A DNA stretch of 15,599 nt, taken from contig JAVBLX010000151.1 in assembly GCA_031553075.1 (NCBI GenBank), positions 1-15,599 on the forward strand, written 5' to 3'. Within the stretch, counting starts at the first letter, position 1, and every line of letters begins with the position of its first letter. This document shows positions 6,476 through 14,398 of the stretch, one piece after another. This DNA comes from DIGJ01 sp031553075 (GTDB lineage Bacteria > Bacillota > Clostridia > Lachnospirales > Lachnospiraceae). A program made the position numbers and the translations under genes. The notes under the pieces were generated by a model, which was not told the origin of the DNA, did no database searches, and worked only from the letters and a program-made list of their open reading frames with translations.

Positions 6476-7912
6476 ATGAAACGAATACACAGAAGAAACC
6501 TTATTATTATCATATTTTGTGTTATAGTTTTAAGTATTATGACAGTTATTAAGTACGGCATGGGTATGGAGGTTGTTAAGGCGGTGTCCTGTTTGGTAAC
6601 CGGCGGTATACTGGCGACCATATTTTGTCTGTCCAATGGAAGTGATGAGGTAAAAGCCTTAGGTATGACTTTGTCCGCGGGAATCTGTGCACTGACCTAT
6701 TCCGTATTGGTAGGTGGAAGCTCTACAGCAGCCGTTGCAATTTATGTATTACTTGGTATGGCTTGTGCATATTTTCAGCAAAAAGTTATACTATCTTTCT
6801 CCATTCCGATTACGGCGATTTTGCTTATCTTAGCCGTTGCAGTTCCTCAGGCAATTGAGGGGGCAGCAGAATACAGTGTAAAGACAGCACTGTCTAAGGT
6901 GGTTCTTTTTGGGATAACTTGTGCGGTGTTATATCTTGCTACCAAACGTGGTGAAGATATGTATACGGAATCCATCAAAATGCTGGACAAGATTAAAGAA
7001 AATAAAAACATATCCAATGATATCGCAAAAGAATTGAACAATGCCGTTTTAAAAAGCGGTGATGATATTTTTGTAATGGTAGAACAGGCGGAAAATGTGA
7101 GAACTGCCTCCGTGCAGATGCGAGATGCGGTGGAGAACATGAGTCAGTCAACGGTTCATGTCAGTGAGAAAGTCGGTGATGCCGTAAAAGCTATCGAAAA
7201 AAATTATGAACTTGCCAAAGAGTTGGATAACAACTTTAAAGAAGTAAACGCGGCTGTAAAGGAAGGAAATGCAGGAGCTGTCGGTGTCCGGGTTTCCCTA
7301 CAGGAAATGGAAGGAACGGTTTCTTCTGCCAACGAGGCAACCCAGGAGTTATTAAATGAAATGGGACGGATTACTCACATACTGGATGAGATTAATTCAA
7401 TCGCCTCCCAGACGAATTTACTATCCCTCAATGCTTCTATCGAAGCTGCAAGAGCTGGTGAACATGGAAGAGGATTTGCCGTGGTAGCCAATGAAATCCG
7501 TGCTCTTTCCGAAGAAAGTTCCAAGGCCTCCAATAACATTCATGGTATTTTGGAAAAATTGTCCAAAACAGTTGAAGTGGTTGCAGAACGTATTACAGCC
7601 GGAGCCAATTCAGCAAAGGGTGGTTTAGGTCAGATGGATGATTTGCTTAAGCTTCTGGAAAATATCGACCAGAGCGCCAGAGGAGCAGCAAAAGTTGTAG
7701 TAGAAGAGTATTCTCTTATTAATCAGGTAAAAGGCAGCTTTGATAGCATCAACGATGAAATCGAAAACTTAGTAGCAACTTCAGAAGAAAATGATGCCAT
7801 GATTACAACCATAGCAGAAAATGTTGAAACACAGAACATGTCCATTACCCATTTTTCTCAGGAACTTAGCAGACTGGAAGAACTGTCAGAAGCATTGCAG
7901 AAAAATATTTAG
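6476..7912 (+). CDS. Methyl-accepting chemotaxis protein with multi-pass membrane domain, no HAMP
   Basis: A 478-residue chemoreceptor-like signal transducer. The cytoplasmic hairpin tip is plain: EINSIASQTNLLSLNASIEAA... with the conserved E-A-A-R-A-G-E turn (about residues 305-335), then GFAVVANEIRALSEES, which binds CheA/CheW in this family. The N-terminus has about six closely spaced hydrophobic segments (roughly 8-25, 29-48, 55-74, 76-92, 95-115, 123-145) with short loops. There is no periplasmic ligand domain and no recognisable HAMP between membrane and coiled coil. ATG 6476 is chosen over an upstream ATG at 6449 because AAGGAGG (6461-6467) is eight bases before it. The TraX-family gene follows after 30 bases. 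The ligand is unknown; a membrane-state or small-molecule sensor is inference. Confidence 0.9.
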   Translation: MKRIHRRNLIIIIFCVIVLSIMTVIKYGMGMEVVKAVSCLVTGGILATIFCLSNGSDEVKALGMTLSAGICALTYSVLVGGSSTAAVAIYVLLGMACAYFQQKVILSFSIPITAILLILAVAVPQAIEGAAEYSVKTALSKVVLFGITCAVLYLATKRGEDMYTESIKMLDKIKENKNISNDIAKELNNAVLKSGDDIFVMVEQAENVRTASVQMRDAVENMSQSTVHVSEKVGDAVKAIEKNYELAKELDNNFKEVNAAVKEGNAGAVGVRVSLQEMEGTVSSANEATQELLNEMGRITHILDEINSIASQTNLLSLNASIEAARAGEHGRGFAVVANEIRALSEESSKASNNIHGILEKLSKTVEVVAERITAGANSAKGGLGQMDDLLKLLENIDQSARGAAKVVVEEYSLINQVKGSFDSINDEIENLVATSEENDAMITTIAENVETQNMSITHFSQELSRLEELSEALQKNI

Positions 7913-7942
7913 TAACAAAGAGATATCCGGAGGGGGGTCAAA

Positions 7943-8671
7943 ATGGAAACAAGGCGTGGAATTTCTGGAAGCACATTAAAGCTTATAGCAATCATAACGA
8001 TGCTGATTGATCATATGGGAGCAGTTGTGCTGATGCCTTTGATAGGCAGTCAAAATGGGGTGATGTCTACACAGAATTACACATTGATAGAAGTATACAC
8101 AACTATGAGGATGATTGGCAGGGTTTCTTTTCCAATATTTTGCTTTTTGCTGGTGGAAGGCTTTATACATACCAGAGACGCTAAAAAATATGCAATTCGT
8201 CTGGGAGCCTTTGCCGTAATTTCCGAAATTCCTTTTGATCTGGCTTTGACGGGAACGATTTTAGAATCAGGATTTCAGAATGTATTTTTTACTTTATTTA
8301 TTTCCCTCCTTGTATTGATGGGACTGAAAAAAATAGAGGAAATGGTACAACTGAATAAAGTGCTTATGGTTTTAGGCTATCTTGGGCTGATTGTGGCAGG
8401 TGGTCTGATTGCAATCTTGCTCGCTACCGATTATTCCATGTATGGTGTAGTCAGCGTTTCAGCTCTGTATCTACTGCGGAAGCAAAAACAACAACAAGTG
8501 ATTGGAGGAGCCCTATCCTTTGCGTGGGAATTACCTGCAGTATTGGCGTTTATTCCAATCTGGTTTTATAATGGAAAACGTGGTATCAATTTAAAATATT
8601 TATTCTATGCATTTTATCCGATACATTTACTGTTATTGTATTTTGTCAGTACATTTATACAGACAGCATAG
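7943..8671 (+). CDS. TraX-family integral membrane protein
   Basis: A 242-residue membrane protein with about seven hydrophobic segments. The start (GISGSTLKLIAIITMLIDHMGAV), the MIGRVSFPIFCFLLVEGFIHT block and the YAIRLGAFAVISEIPFDLA block are hallmark segments of the TraX family (Pfam TraX), related to multi-pass acyltransferases. F-plasmid TraX acetylates pilin, but chromosomal Firmicute members are not tied to conjugation and nothing else here suggests a conjugative element. GGAGGGGGG is spaced seven bases before ATG 7943. The 30-bp gap to the chemoreceptor gene suggests co-transcription, and a hairpin with T run follows. Substrate unknown. Confidence 0.85.
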   Translation: METRRGISGSTLKLIAIITMLIDHMGAVVLMPLIGSQNGVMSTQNYTLIEVYTTMRMIGRVSFPIFCFLLVEGFIHTRDAKKYAIRLGAFAVISEIPFDLALTGTILESGFQNVFFTLFISLLVLMGLKKIEEMVQLNKVLMVLGYLGLIVAGGLIAILLATDYSMYGVVSVSALYLLRKQKQQQVIGGALSFAWELPAVLAFIPIWFYNGKRGINLKYLFYAFYPIHLLLLYFVSTFIQTA

Positions 8672-8710
8672 GGGGTATGCTGTTTGGGGATAAGTTGGAA
8701 TTTACGAAAG

Positions 8711-8760
8711 GGGGTATTGCATGATAGCAGACAGAAAGGCTATTAGGCAATGCCTTTTTT
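8711..8760 (+). terminator. Probable terminator after the TraX-family gene
   Basis: GGTATTGC (8713-8720) pairs with GCAATGCC (8747-8754) with one G-U pair, extendable by G-U pairs into the T run 8755-8761. An alternative fold pairs AAAGGC (8735-8740) with GCCTTT (8752-8757). Both end on the same T tract, a terminator-like arrangement. Confidence 0.6.
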
Positions 8761-8810
8761 TGAAATAAAAAATCACAAATGGTCAAAAAAAATCATAACA
8801 CTTCAAACCG

Positions 8811-8851
8811 AAAATAATGTAAAACACGGATATTGTGGCATTCATTATTTT
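8811..8851. promoter_or_regulatory. Nested dyad upstream of the mtl operator
   Basis: AAAATAATG (8811-8819) and CATTATTTT (8843-8851) are perfect reverse complements. Inside, CAC (8825-8827) and GTG (8835-8837) are placed symmetrically, five bases from each arm. The right arm overlaps the left edge of the mtl operator palindrome. It may be a second regulator site; no family is recognised. Nothing gene-like is seen in 8761-8810. Confidence 0.4.
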
Positions 8852-8876
8852 TGGCACTAGTTTATAGTGACAAAAA
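8848..8876 (+). promoter_or_regulatory. Probable MtlR operator
   Basis: TTTTTGGCACTA (8848-8859), five bases, TAGTGACAAAAA (8865-8876): 12-base arms with one mismatch, containing TTGGCA and TGACAA half-sites. Known MtlR operators carry TTGNCA/TGNCA-type half-sites upstream of the -35. Here the dyad ends 14 bases before the -35 box, as expected for an activator. A further TTGTGGCA (8833-8840) lies in direct orientation upstream. Confidence 0.6.
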
Positions 8877-8890
8877 AAGATTTGTTTTGA

Positions 8891-8920
8891 TTGAAAATGA
8901 ATGTTTATTTCCACTATAAT
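8891..8920 (+). promoter_or_regulatory. mtl operon promoter
   Basis: TTGAAA (8891-8896), 18-base spacer, TATAAT (8915-8920). The start site would be near 8927, immediately before the 5'UTR hairpin at 8931. Confidence 0.7.
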
Positions 8921-8930
8921 AAACATATCA

Positions 8931-8958
8931 AAGAGGAATTCCAAAGGGAACGCCTCTT
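8931..8958 (+). promoter_or_regulatory. 5'UTR hairpin at the predicted mtl mRNA start
   Basis: AAGAGG (8931-8936) pairs with CCTCTT (8953-8958). After an AA/CG internal loop, TTCC (8939-8942) pairs with GGAA (8947-8950), closing an AAAG loop. There is no T run after it, so it is not a terminator. A position at the extreme 5' end suggests mRNA protection or a protein-binding site. Confidence 0.55.
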
Positions 8959-8994
8959 AAGAACAAAAAGGGTTAATTTAGAAGGAGGATTTGT

Positions 8995-10386
8995 ATGAAA
9001 GAGAAGGTACAAGTATTTGGGCGAGTACTAAGTGGAATGGTAATGCCTAACATTGGTGCATTTATTGCATGGGGGTTAATTACCGCATTGTTTATCCCAA
9101 CAGGATGGCTGCCAAATGAAAAATTAGCAGAGCTGGTTGGTCCGATGATTTCCTATTTGCTTCCACTGCTGATTGCGTATACAGCAGGAAGTAATGTTGC
9201 AGGTGTGCGAGGCGGAGTAATTGGCGCTATTGCTACCATGGGTGTTATTGTTGGTGCTGGTATTCCAATGTTCTTAGGCGCTATGATTATGGGACCTTTA
9301 GCTGGCTGGCTCATTAAGAAATTTGATAAAGCAGTTGAAGGCAAGATTCCAGCTGGATTTGAAATGATTGTAAATAACTTTTCCATCGGAATCATCGGTG
9401 CCATCCTGGCACTCATCGCAATGGTTGGTATGTCACCATTAGTTACCGGATTGAACAACGTATTATCAGCAGGTGTTGGTTTCTTCGTAGATAGAGGATT
9501 ACTTCCATTAGCAAGTATCTTTATTGAACCAGCTAAGATTCTTTTCTTAAACAATGCAATCAACCATGGTATTTTATCACCAATGGGAATTCAGCAGGCA
9601 GAAGAAGTTGGAAAATCTATTTTCTTCTTACTTGAAGCGAACCCAGGTCCAGGTTTTGGTCTGATTTTGGCTTACATGGTTGCTGGAAAAGGAAGCGCAA
9701 AAAACAGTGCATCTGGTGCAGCGATTATTCACTTCCTGGGTGGTATTCATGAAATTTACTTCCCATATGTACTTATGAACCCAATCCTTTTACTGTCTGT
9801 TATCGCTGGTGGAGCAAGTGGTGTGCTTACTTTAAGTATTTTTGGTGGCGGTCTGGTAGCTCCAGCATCACCAGGAAGTATCTTTGCAGTATTAATGATG
9901 ACACCAAAGGGTGGTCACTTTGCCGTAATTGCAGGTGTATTGGTTGCAACGGTAGTAAGCTTCTTAGTAGCGGTTCCATTACTTAAGATGTTTGGTAAGG
10001 ATTCAGATCTTGAAGAAAGCAAGAAAAAAGTATCTGATATGAAAGCTGAGTCCAAGGGAATTCAGACAAAAGAAAACAATAATGTAGCAGTAAAAACATT
10101 AACTGGCGTAAAAAAAATCGTTTTCGCTTGTGATGCAGGAATGGGCTCCAGTGCAATGGGAGCAACTGTTTTGAAGAAGAAGTTGACTGCTGCTGGTTTA
10201 GACGATATTGCAGTAGTTCATGCACCTGTTTCTTCTATACCTGGAGATGCTGATATCGTAGTTACTCATGAGAGCCTTGGAGCAAGAGCAAAAACAAGTT
10301 GCCCAACCGCAGAGATTGTATTAATTAAAAACTTTATGTCAGCACCAGAGTATGATGAAATAGTAGAACGTCTTAAAAGCAAATAA
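8995..10386 (+). CDS. mtlA: PTS mannitol transporter, EIICB subunit
   Basis: Membrane component of the mannitol phosphotransferase system: imports mannitol and phosphorylates it to mannitol-1-phosphate. The EIIC domain (about residues 1-340) carries family landmarks: NMVMPNIGAFIAWGL-like N-terminus, NNAINHGILSPMG and the signature GIHE (250-253) in GGIHEIYFPY. A polar linker (about 335-370) leads to the EIIB domain, whose phospho-cysteine is C379 in VFACDAGMGSSAMGA. At 463 residues it lacks the fused EIIA of E. coli MtlA; EIIA is supplied by the separate gene at 12600. GAAGGAGGA lies seven bases before ATG 8995. It is first in the operon and follows its own promoter and operator. The downstream dehydrogenase is atypical, so another hexitol is possible as substrate, but the sequence itself reads as mannitol-type. 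Confidence 0.94.
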   Translation: MKEKVQVFGRVLSGMVMPNIGAFIAWGLITALFIPTGWLPNEKLAELVGPMISYLLPLLIAYTAGSNVAGVRGGVIGAIATMGVIVGAGIPMFLGAMIMGPLAGWLIKKFDKAVEGKIPAGFEMIVNNFSIGIIGAILALIAMVGMSPLVTGLNNVLSAGVGFFVDRGLLPLASIFIEPAKILFLNNAINHGILSPMGIQQAEEVGKSIFFLLEANPGPGFGLILAYMVAGKGSAKNSASGAAIIHFLGGIHEIYFPYVLMNPILLLSVIAGGASGVLTLSIFGGGLVAPASPGSIFAVLMMTPKGGHFAVIAGVLVATVVSFLVAVPLLKMFGKDSDLEESKKKVSDMKAESKGIQTKENNNVAVKTLTGVKKIVFACDAGMGSSAMGATVLKKKLTAAGLDDIAVVHAPVSSIPGDADIVVTHESLGARAKTSCPTAEIVLIKNFMSAPEYDEIVERLKSK

Positions 10387-10433
10387 TTCCATCAGTACAT
10401 AGGAATTTAAAGCATTAAGAATGGAAAAGCGTT

Positions 10434-10457
10434 ATCATAATAAAAATATTTTATGAT
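10434..10457. repeat. AT-rich palindrome between mtlA and mtlR
   Basis: ATCATAA (10434-10440), ten AT-only bases, TTATGAT (10451-10457): a perfect 7-bp dyad 47 bases after the mtlA stop. It could be a weak hairpin or a protein site. No convincing promoter boxes accompany it. Confidence 0.4.
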
Positions 10458-10481
10458 GTAGATTGTGTGGCAGAATTTAAG

Positions 10482-10532
10482 TCAGAAGAGTCCTCCCAAG
10501 CCTAAGGAGATCGGTTTGGGAGGTACTTCTGA
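10482..10532 (+). promoter_or_regulatory. Long hairpin in the mtlA-mtlR gap
   Basis: TCAGAAG (10482-10488) pairs with CTTCTGA (10526-10532). After a 3x2 internal loop, CCTCCCAA (10492-10499) pairs with TTGGGAGG (10516-10523), then G-U and CC-GG pairs close a loop at 10503-10512 containing AAGGAG. No T run follows, so it is unlikely to be a simple terminator. It sits 22 bases before the mtlR start and may set mtlR level or protect the mtlA mRNA end. Confidence 0.65.
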
Positions 10533-10554
10533 AAAATCATTTGGGGGAGTATAC

Positions 10555-12582
10555 ATGGAGATATCGCCAAGGATCAGGCAAATACTTATGCTATTACTGG
10601 AGGCCAATGAAGTCATACAGGTACAAAAGCTGGCGGATACCATTGGCGTAAGCAAGCGTACCGTTCAAAGAGAATTTGAATACATGGAGAGTCTGTTAAA
10701 GAAAATGGGACTATCCTTGGAGAGCAAGCAAGGAAGCGGTATCTGGATTGGTGGTTCCGCAGGAAAAAAACAGGAAGTTTTGGATTTTTTAAGAGAAAAA
10801 GAAGAATTCGATATGGGCGACCGGGAAAAACGTCGAAGACGTCTCATCTTGGAACTGTTAAAAGACAGAGAACCCAAAAAGATATATTATTTTAGTAATA
10901 ACTTTGGAGTAAGTGAAACAACCATAAGTAATGATTTGGATAAAATTGAGAGCTGGTTTCAGGAACACAATTTATCCATAGTAAGAAAACAGGGTTTTGG
11001 AGTTATGATTGAAGGCTCAGAAAAGGATTATCGAAGAGCCGTTCGGGCGTTTGTAGAGGAACACTATAAAAAAGATGATTATAAGATTTTAAATGAAGAA
11101 ATTTTGAAAAGAGTTTCCGGGTGCGTGGATCAAATTGAAGATCACAGGATGAAACGTCTCACAGATAATGCATATGTAGGATTAATACTTCACATCAGCA
11201 TTGCAACTGCACGCATAATAAATGGAGATATTATAGAGATTGATGAACGTCTTCTGAAGACTATTTTGGAAGAAGAAGACTATGATTTGGCAAAAAAGAT
11301 ATCAATCCGTTTGGAAGAAGAGTTTGACATAAAGATACCGGATATTGAAGCAGCCTATATACTGCTACATATTAAAGGGTCAAATATACAATTCCCAGTG
11401 GGAGCGGAACCAACCTTTGGCAGCTATTTCCAAGAGGAAGGAGAAGCACTTGAGTTTATCGAAAAGATGATAGAGGCTTTTGATGAAGAAAAAGCTTATG
11501 AGATTAAGTGTGATGAAGAATTTATCAAAGGTTTGATTGGACATTTGAATCCGGCCTTTGTTCGGCTCACGAATAACATTCCAGTGACCAATCCTCTATT
11601 GGGGGAAATTAAGGAAACTATGAGTGATGTGTATGAAAAATGTCAGCGAGTAGCTGCTTTGATTGAAAGTAAACTGGGCTTTTCTGTTTCGGAAGGCGAG
11701 ATTGGATATCTGGCCATGCATTTTGGGGCAGTACTGGTTCGTATTGAAAATAAAAAGGAAATAAAAAGGAAGGTTGATATTGGTGTTGTGTGTGCAAGTG
11801 GAATTGGGATTGCCAAGCTCATGTCAGCCAAGTTGAAAAGCCATGTTAAGAACAAGGGGGAATTGATAACCTATGCCAGAGAAGATATTACCCCTTTTGT
11901 AATCGAAAAGATAGACTTTTTCGTAAGCAGTTTGGATCTTTCTGGTCTGGGAGTTGATATGGTGGAAGTAAGCCCACTCATTACCCAACGGGATTTGGAG
12001 GAAATAGACCGGAAGATTGAGCAGTATGCCAGAATTCCTAAGGAAGTGGAGGAAAGCGCTTTTTCCAGGCAGCTGGACCAGATTCATTTTGTGGCAGTCC
12101 AGATAAAAACCATTATCCGAAATATAAAAGTCATAAAGGCAGAAAATCATTTGGATTTGGATGGTGTACTGAAAGTAATCAGTGAACAACTTATTCCCAA
12201 AACCGTAATGCAGAAGCTTGTGGTTCAGGACATAAAGGCAAGAGAAGCTATTTCTACTCAGATTATCCCGGAATTGGGATTTGCCCTACTTCATTGCCGG
12301 ACAGCAGGTGTGGAGAACCCACTTTTTGCTGTTTGCGTCGGAGAAGAAAAAAAGAGCTTTAGCCACGAATATTTCATGGGAATACGGGGATTTATCGTTG
12401 TACTGATTCCCAAGGATGGGAATGTTGATCTCAATGCAGAAATCATGGGTTATTTAAATGGTTCCCTAATTGAAGAACCAGAATTTCTAGAGGATATCCT
12501 TAATGGGGAAGAAGCCCTCATTAGGACAAAAGTACAAAGACTATTAAAATTATATTTTAACCAGTTTATTGACAGCGTATAA
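10555..12582 (+). CDS. mtlR: PRD-containing mannitol operon activator MtlR
   Basis: DNA-binding activator controlled by PTS phosphorylation. In order over 675 residues: N-terminal HTH (about 5-60, with VSKRTVQREFEYME), a second Mga-like HTH (about 85-150, GVSETTISNDLDKIE), PRD1 with H213 and H272, PRD2 with H330 and H389, an EIIB(Gat)-like domain with C413 in VVCASGIG, and an EIIA(Mtl)-like domain with H580 in FALLHCRTAG. All expected phosphorylation sites are therefore present. In characterised MtlR, HPr phosphorylation of PRD2 activates while phosphorylation of the EIIB/EIIA-like domains lowers activity. The start at ATG 10555 follows GGGGGAG (10543-10549). The frame extends upstream through the hairpin to 10465, and a TTG at 10516 with AAGGAG six bases before it is an alternative start. 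It is 17 bases from mtlF. Confidence 0.94.
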   Translation: MEISPRIRQILMLLLEANEVIQVQKLADTIGVSKRTVQREFEYMESLLKKMGLSLESKQGSGIWIGGSAGKKQEVLDFLREKEEFDMGDREKRRRRLILELLKDREPKKIYYFSNNFGVSETTISNDLDKIESWFQEHNLSIVRKQGFGVMIEGSEKDYRRAVRAFVEEHYKKDDYKILNEEILKRVSGCVDQIEDHRMKRLTDNAYVGLILHISIATARIINGDIIEIDERLLKTILEEEDYDLAKKISIRLEEEFDIKIPDIEAAYILLHIKGSNIQFPVGAEPTFGSYFQEEGEALEFIEKMIEAFDEEKAYEIKCDEEFIKGLIGHLNPAFVRLTNNIPVTNPLLGEIKETMSDVYEKCQRVAALIESKLGFSVSEGEIGYLAMHFGAVLVRIENKKEIKRKVDIGVVCASGIGIAKLMSAKLKSHVKNKGELITYAREDITPFVIEKIDFFVSSLDLSGLGVDMVEVSPLITQRDLEEIDRKIEQYARIPKEVEESAFSRQLDQIHFVAVQIKTIIRNIKVIKAENHLDLDGVLKVISEQLIPKTVMQKLVVQDIKAREAISTQIIPELGFALLHCRTAGVENPLFAVCVGEEKKSFSHEYFMGIRGFIVVLIPKDGNVDLNAEIMGYLNGSLIEEPEFLEDILNGEEALIRTKVQRLLKLYFNQFIDSV

Positions 12583-12599
12583 GAATGGAGGAAATAGAC

Positions 12600-13025
12600 A
12601 TGAGTGACAATGGAATATTGCAAAAGAAGAATATACGATTAGGTTGTAAGGCTATGTCAAAAGAAGAAGCAATCAAAGCTATGGGTAGTATACTGGTGGA
12701 CAGCGGCTATGTGAACGAAAGATACATTGATGCCATGCTGGAGCGGGAAACGGTATTTTCCACCAATATTGGGAATGGAATTGCCATTCCTCATGGTGTG
12801 GAAGCCGGAAAAAAGGAAGTAATGAAATCTGGCATCGGAATCATGGTATTTCCAGAAGGAATTGACTGGAATGGTGAAATGGTCCGTGTTGTAATTGGAA
12901 TTGCCGGTGTTGGTGACGAACACCTTGATATCCTCAGCAAGATTGCTGAGACCCTTTCGGAAGAGGAAGAAGTAGAACGAGTTGTAAACAGCGATGCAGA
13001 CCAGATTTATCAGATGTTTACGTAA
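12600..13025 (+). CDS. mtlF: PTS mannitol EIIA component
   Basis: Soluble phosphocarrier that receives phosphate from HPr and passes it to C379 of the EIICB protein. At 141 residues it matches free-standing EIIA-Mtl. The active-site histidine is H65 in GIAIPHG, embedded in the family block FSTNIGNGIAIPHGVEAGK. The downstream segment VVIGIAGVGDEHLDILSKIA is also typical. GGAGG (12587-12591) is eight bases before ATG 12600, so this start is chosen over an in-frame ATG at 12585 that overlaps the SD itself. It follows mtlR by 17 bases and precedes the dehydrogenase by 71, so all four genes probably form one operon in the order A-R-F-dehydrogenase. Confidence 0.95.
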   Translation: MSDNGILQKKNIRLGCKAMSKEEAIKAMGSILVDSGYVNERYIDAMLERETVFSTNIGNGIAIPHGVEAGKKEVMKSGIGIMVFPEGIDWNGEMVRVVIGIAGVGDEHLDILSKIAETLSEEEEVERVVNSDADQIYQMFT

Positions 13026-13096
13026 TAATAAAGTTATTTTGATAAGAGAAGAAGCAAATTGTAAATATACAAAACAAAGCTTAAGGAGGAAACAGC

Positions 13097-14356
13097 ATGT
13101 TAACCAAAGCAGTAAGAATGTATGGAGCAAAAGATTTAAGATTAGAGGAGTTTGAACTCCCAGCGATAAAAGAGGATGAGATTTTAGTGAAGGTAATGAG
13201 CGACAGTATCTGTATGTCTACCTATAAGCTGGTGGAGCAGGGGAAAAAACATAAGCGTGCCCCTCAAAACATTGATACGAATCCGATTATTGTTGGTCAT
13301 GAATTTGCCGGTGACATTGTGGAAGTAGGTGCAAAATGGAAAGATCAATTTAAGCCTGGTCAGAAGTATGCCCTGCAGCCAGCCCTGAATTATAAAGGAA
13401 GCCTTGCATCTCCTGGATATTCTTATGAGTTTTTTGGCGGCGCTTGTACCTATTGCATCATTCCTCAAGAAGTCATGGAACTTGGATGTTTGTTAAACTA
13501 TGACGGAGAAAGTTATTTTGAAGCTTCTTTAGGAGAACCAATGAGCTGTATCATCGGTGGTTACCATGCGAATTATCATACCAACAAGCAGAATTATGAT
13601 CATGCTATGGGGACTAAAAAAGACGGATATATATTGGTTATGGGAGGCTGCGGTCCAATGGGATTGGGAGCAGTAAGCTACGGCCTTTGCATCGAAAATA
13701 AACCAAAGAAGATTGTAGTTACCGACGTGAGTGATGACAGAATTGCTCGCGCACGGGAAGTGATTTCGGAAGAAGAAGCATTGAAACAAGGTGTGGAGCT
13801 GGTTTATGTAAATACAGCAGCCATGACAGATCCCGTAGAAGGATTAAAAGCCATTTCCGATGGTCATGGATATGATGACGTTTTCGTATATGTACCTATT
13901 CGTGAAGTAGCAGAAATGGGTGACGAACTCCTTGCTTTTGATGGCTGCATGAACTTCTTTGCCGGACCAACCGACAATCAGTTCAAAGCAAGCATTAATT
14001 TATACAATACACATTATACCAGTACCCATATTTTAGGTACCACCGGTGGAAACACCGATGATTTGGTAGAAGCGATTGACCTGTCCTCCAAAAAGCTGAT
14101 TGAACCAGCTGTTATGGTAACCCATGTAGGTGGTATTGACAGCATCGCAGATGCAACCATCAATCTTCCATCTATTCCAGGAGGAAAGAAACTCACTTAT
14201 ACCCAGTTCAATATGCCTCTTACAGCAATTGATGATTTCGAAAAGTTAGGTGAGACTGACCCACTATTTGCAAAACTCCATAAAGCCTGCAAAGAACACA
14301 AAGGTTTATGGAACACACAGGCAGAAAAAATTCTGTTTGAACACTTCGGTGTGTAA
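13097..14356 (+). CDS. Zinc-type MDR alcohol dehydrogenase, hexitol-phosphate/L-sorbose-1-phosphate reductase-like
   Basis: A 419-residue medium-chain dehydrogenase. Catalytic-zinc ligands are suggested by C39 (SDSICMSTYK), H68-E69 (VGHEFAG) and E147 (LGEPMSC). The nucleotide fold has GGCGPMGLG (183-191) with D210 at the end of the second strand, which favours NAD over NADP. The four-cysteine structural zinc lobe is absent. Overall it looks closest to sorbose-1-phosphate reductase (SorE)-like proteins. As last gene of a mannitol PTS operon it stands where the unrelated long-chain MtlD is expected, so oxidation of the hexitol phosphate to a ketose phosphate is a reasonable inference. AAGGAGGA lies six to seven bases before ATG 13097. 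A strong hairpin follows 42 bases after the stop. The family call is firm, the substrate is inferred. Confidence 0.85.
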   Translation: MLTKAVRMYGAKDLRLEEFELPAIKEDEILVKVMSDSICMSTYKLVEQGKKHKRAPQNIDTNPIIVGHEFAGDIVEVGAKWKDQFKPGQKYALQPALNYKGSLASPGYSYEFFGGACTYCIIPQEVMELGCLLNYDGESYFEASLGEPMSCIIGGYHANYHTNKQNYDHAMGTKKDGYILVMGGCGPMGLGAVSYGLCIENKPKKIVVTDVSDDRIARAREVISEEEALKQGVELVYVNTAAMTDPVEGLKAISDGHGYDDVFVYVPIREVAEMGDELLAFDGCMNFFAGPTDNQFKASINLYNTHYTSTHILGTTGGNTDDLVEAIDLSSKKLIEPAVMVTHVGGIDSIADATINLPSIPGGKKLTYTQFNMPLTAIDDFEKLGETDPLFAKLHKACKEHKGLWNTQAEKILFEHFGV

Positions 14357-14398
14357 TGTAAAGCTTTCTTCATGTTGACTCGCAACATAAAAATACTC

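Noticed and set aside
7943..8671. TraX-family gene as evidence of a conjugative element
   Set aside because: No relaxase, type IV secretion, integrase or attachment repeats are present; chromosomal TraX-like genes are common in Clostridia.
10465..10554. N-terminal extension of MtlR from an upstream ATG at 10465
   Set aside because: It has no SD, would be translated from the long hairpin, and is not typical of the family; ATG 10555 has a good SD and starts at the HTH.
13054..13071. Small palindrome TTGTA-AATA-TACAA between mtlF and the dehydrogenase
   Set aside because: Five-base AT-rich arms are expected by chance in this DNA and no promoter elements accompany it.
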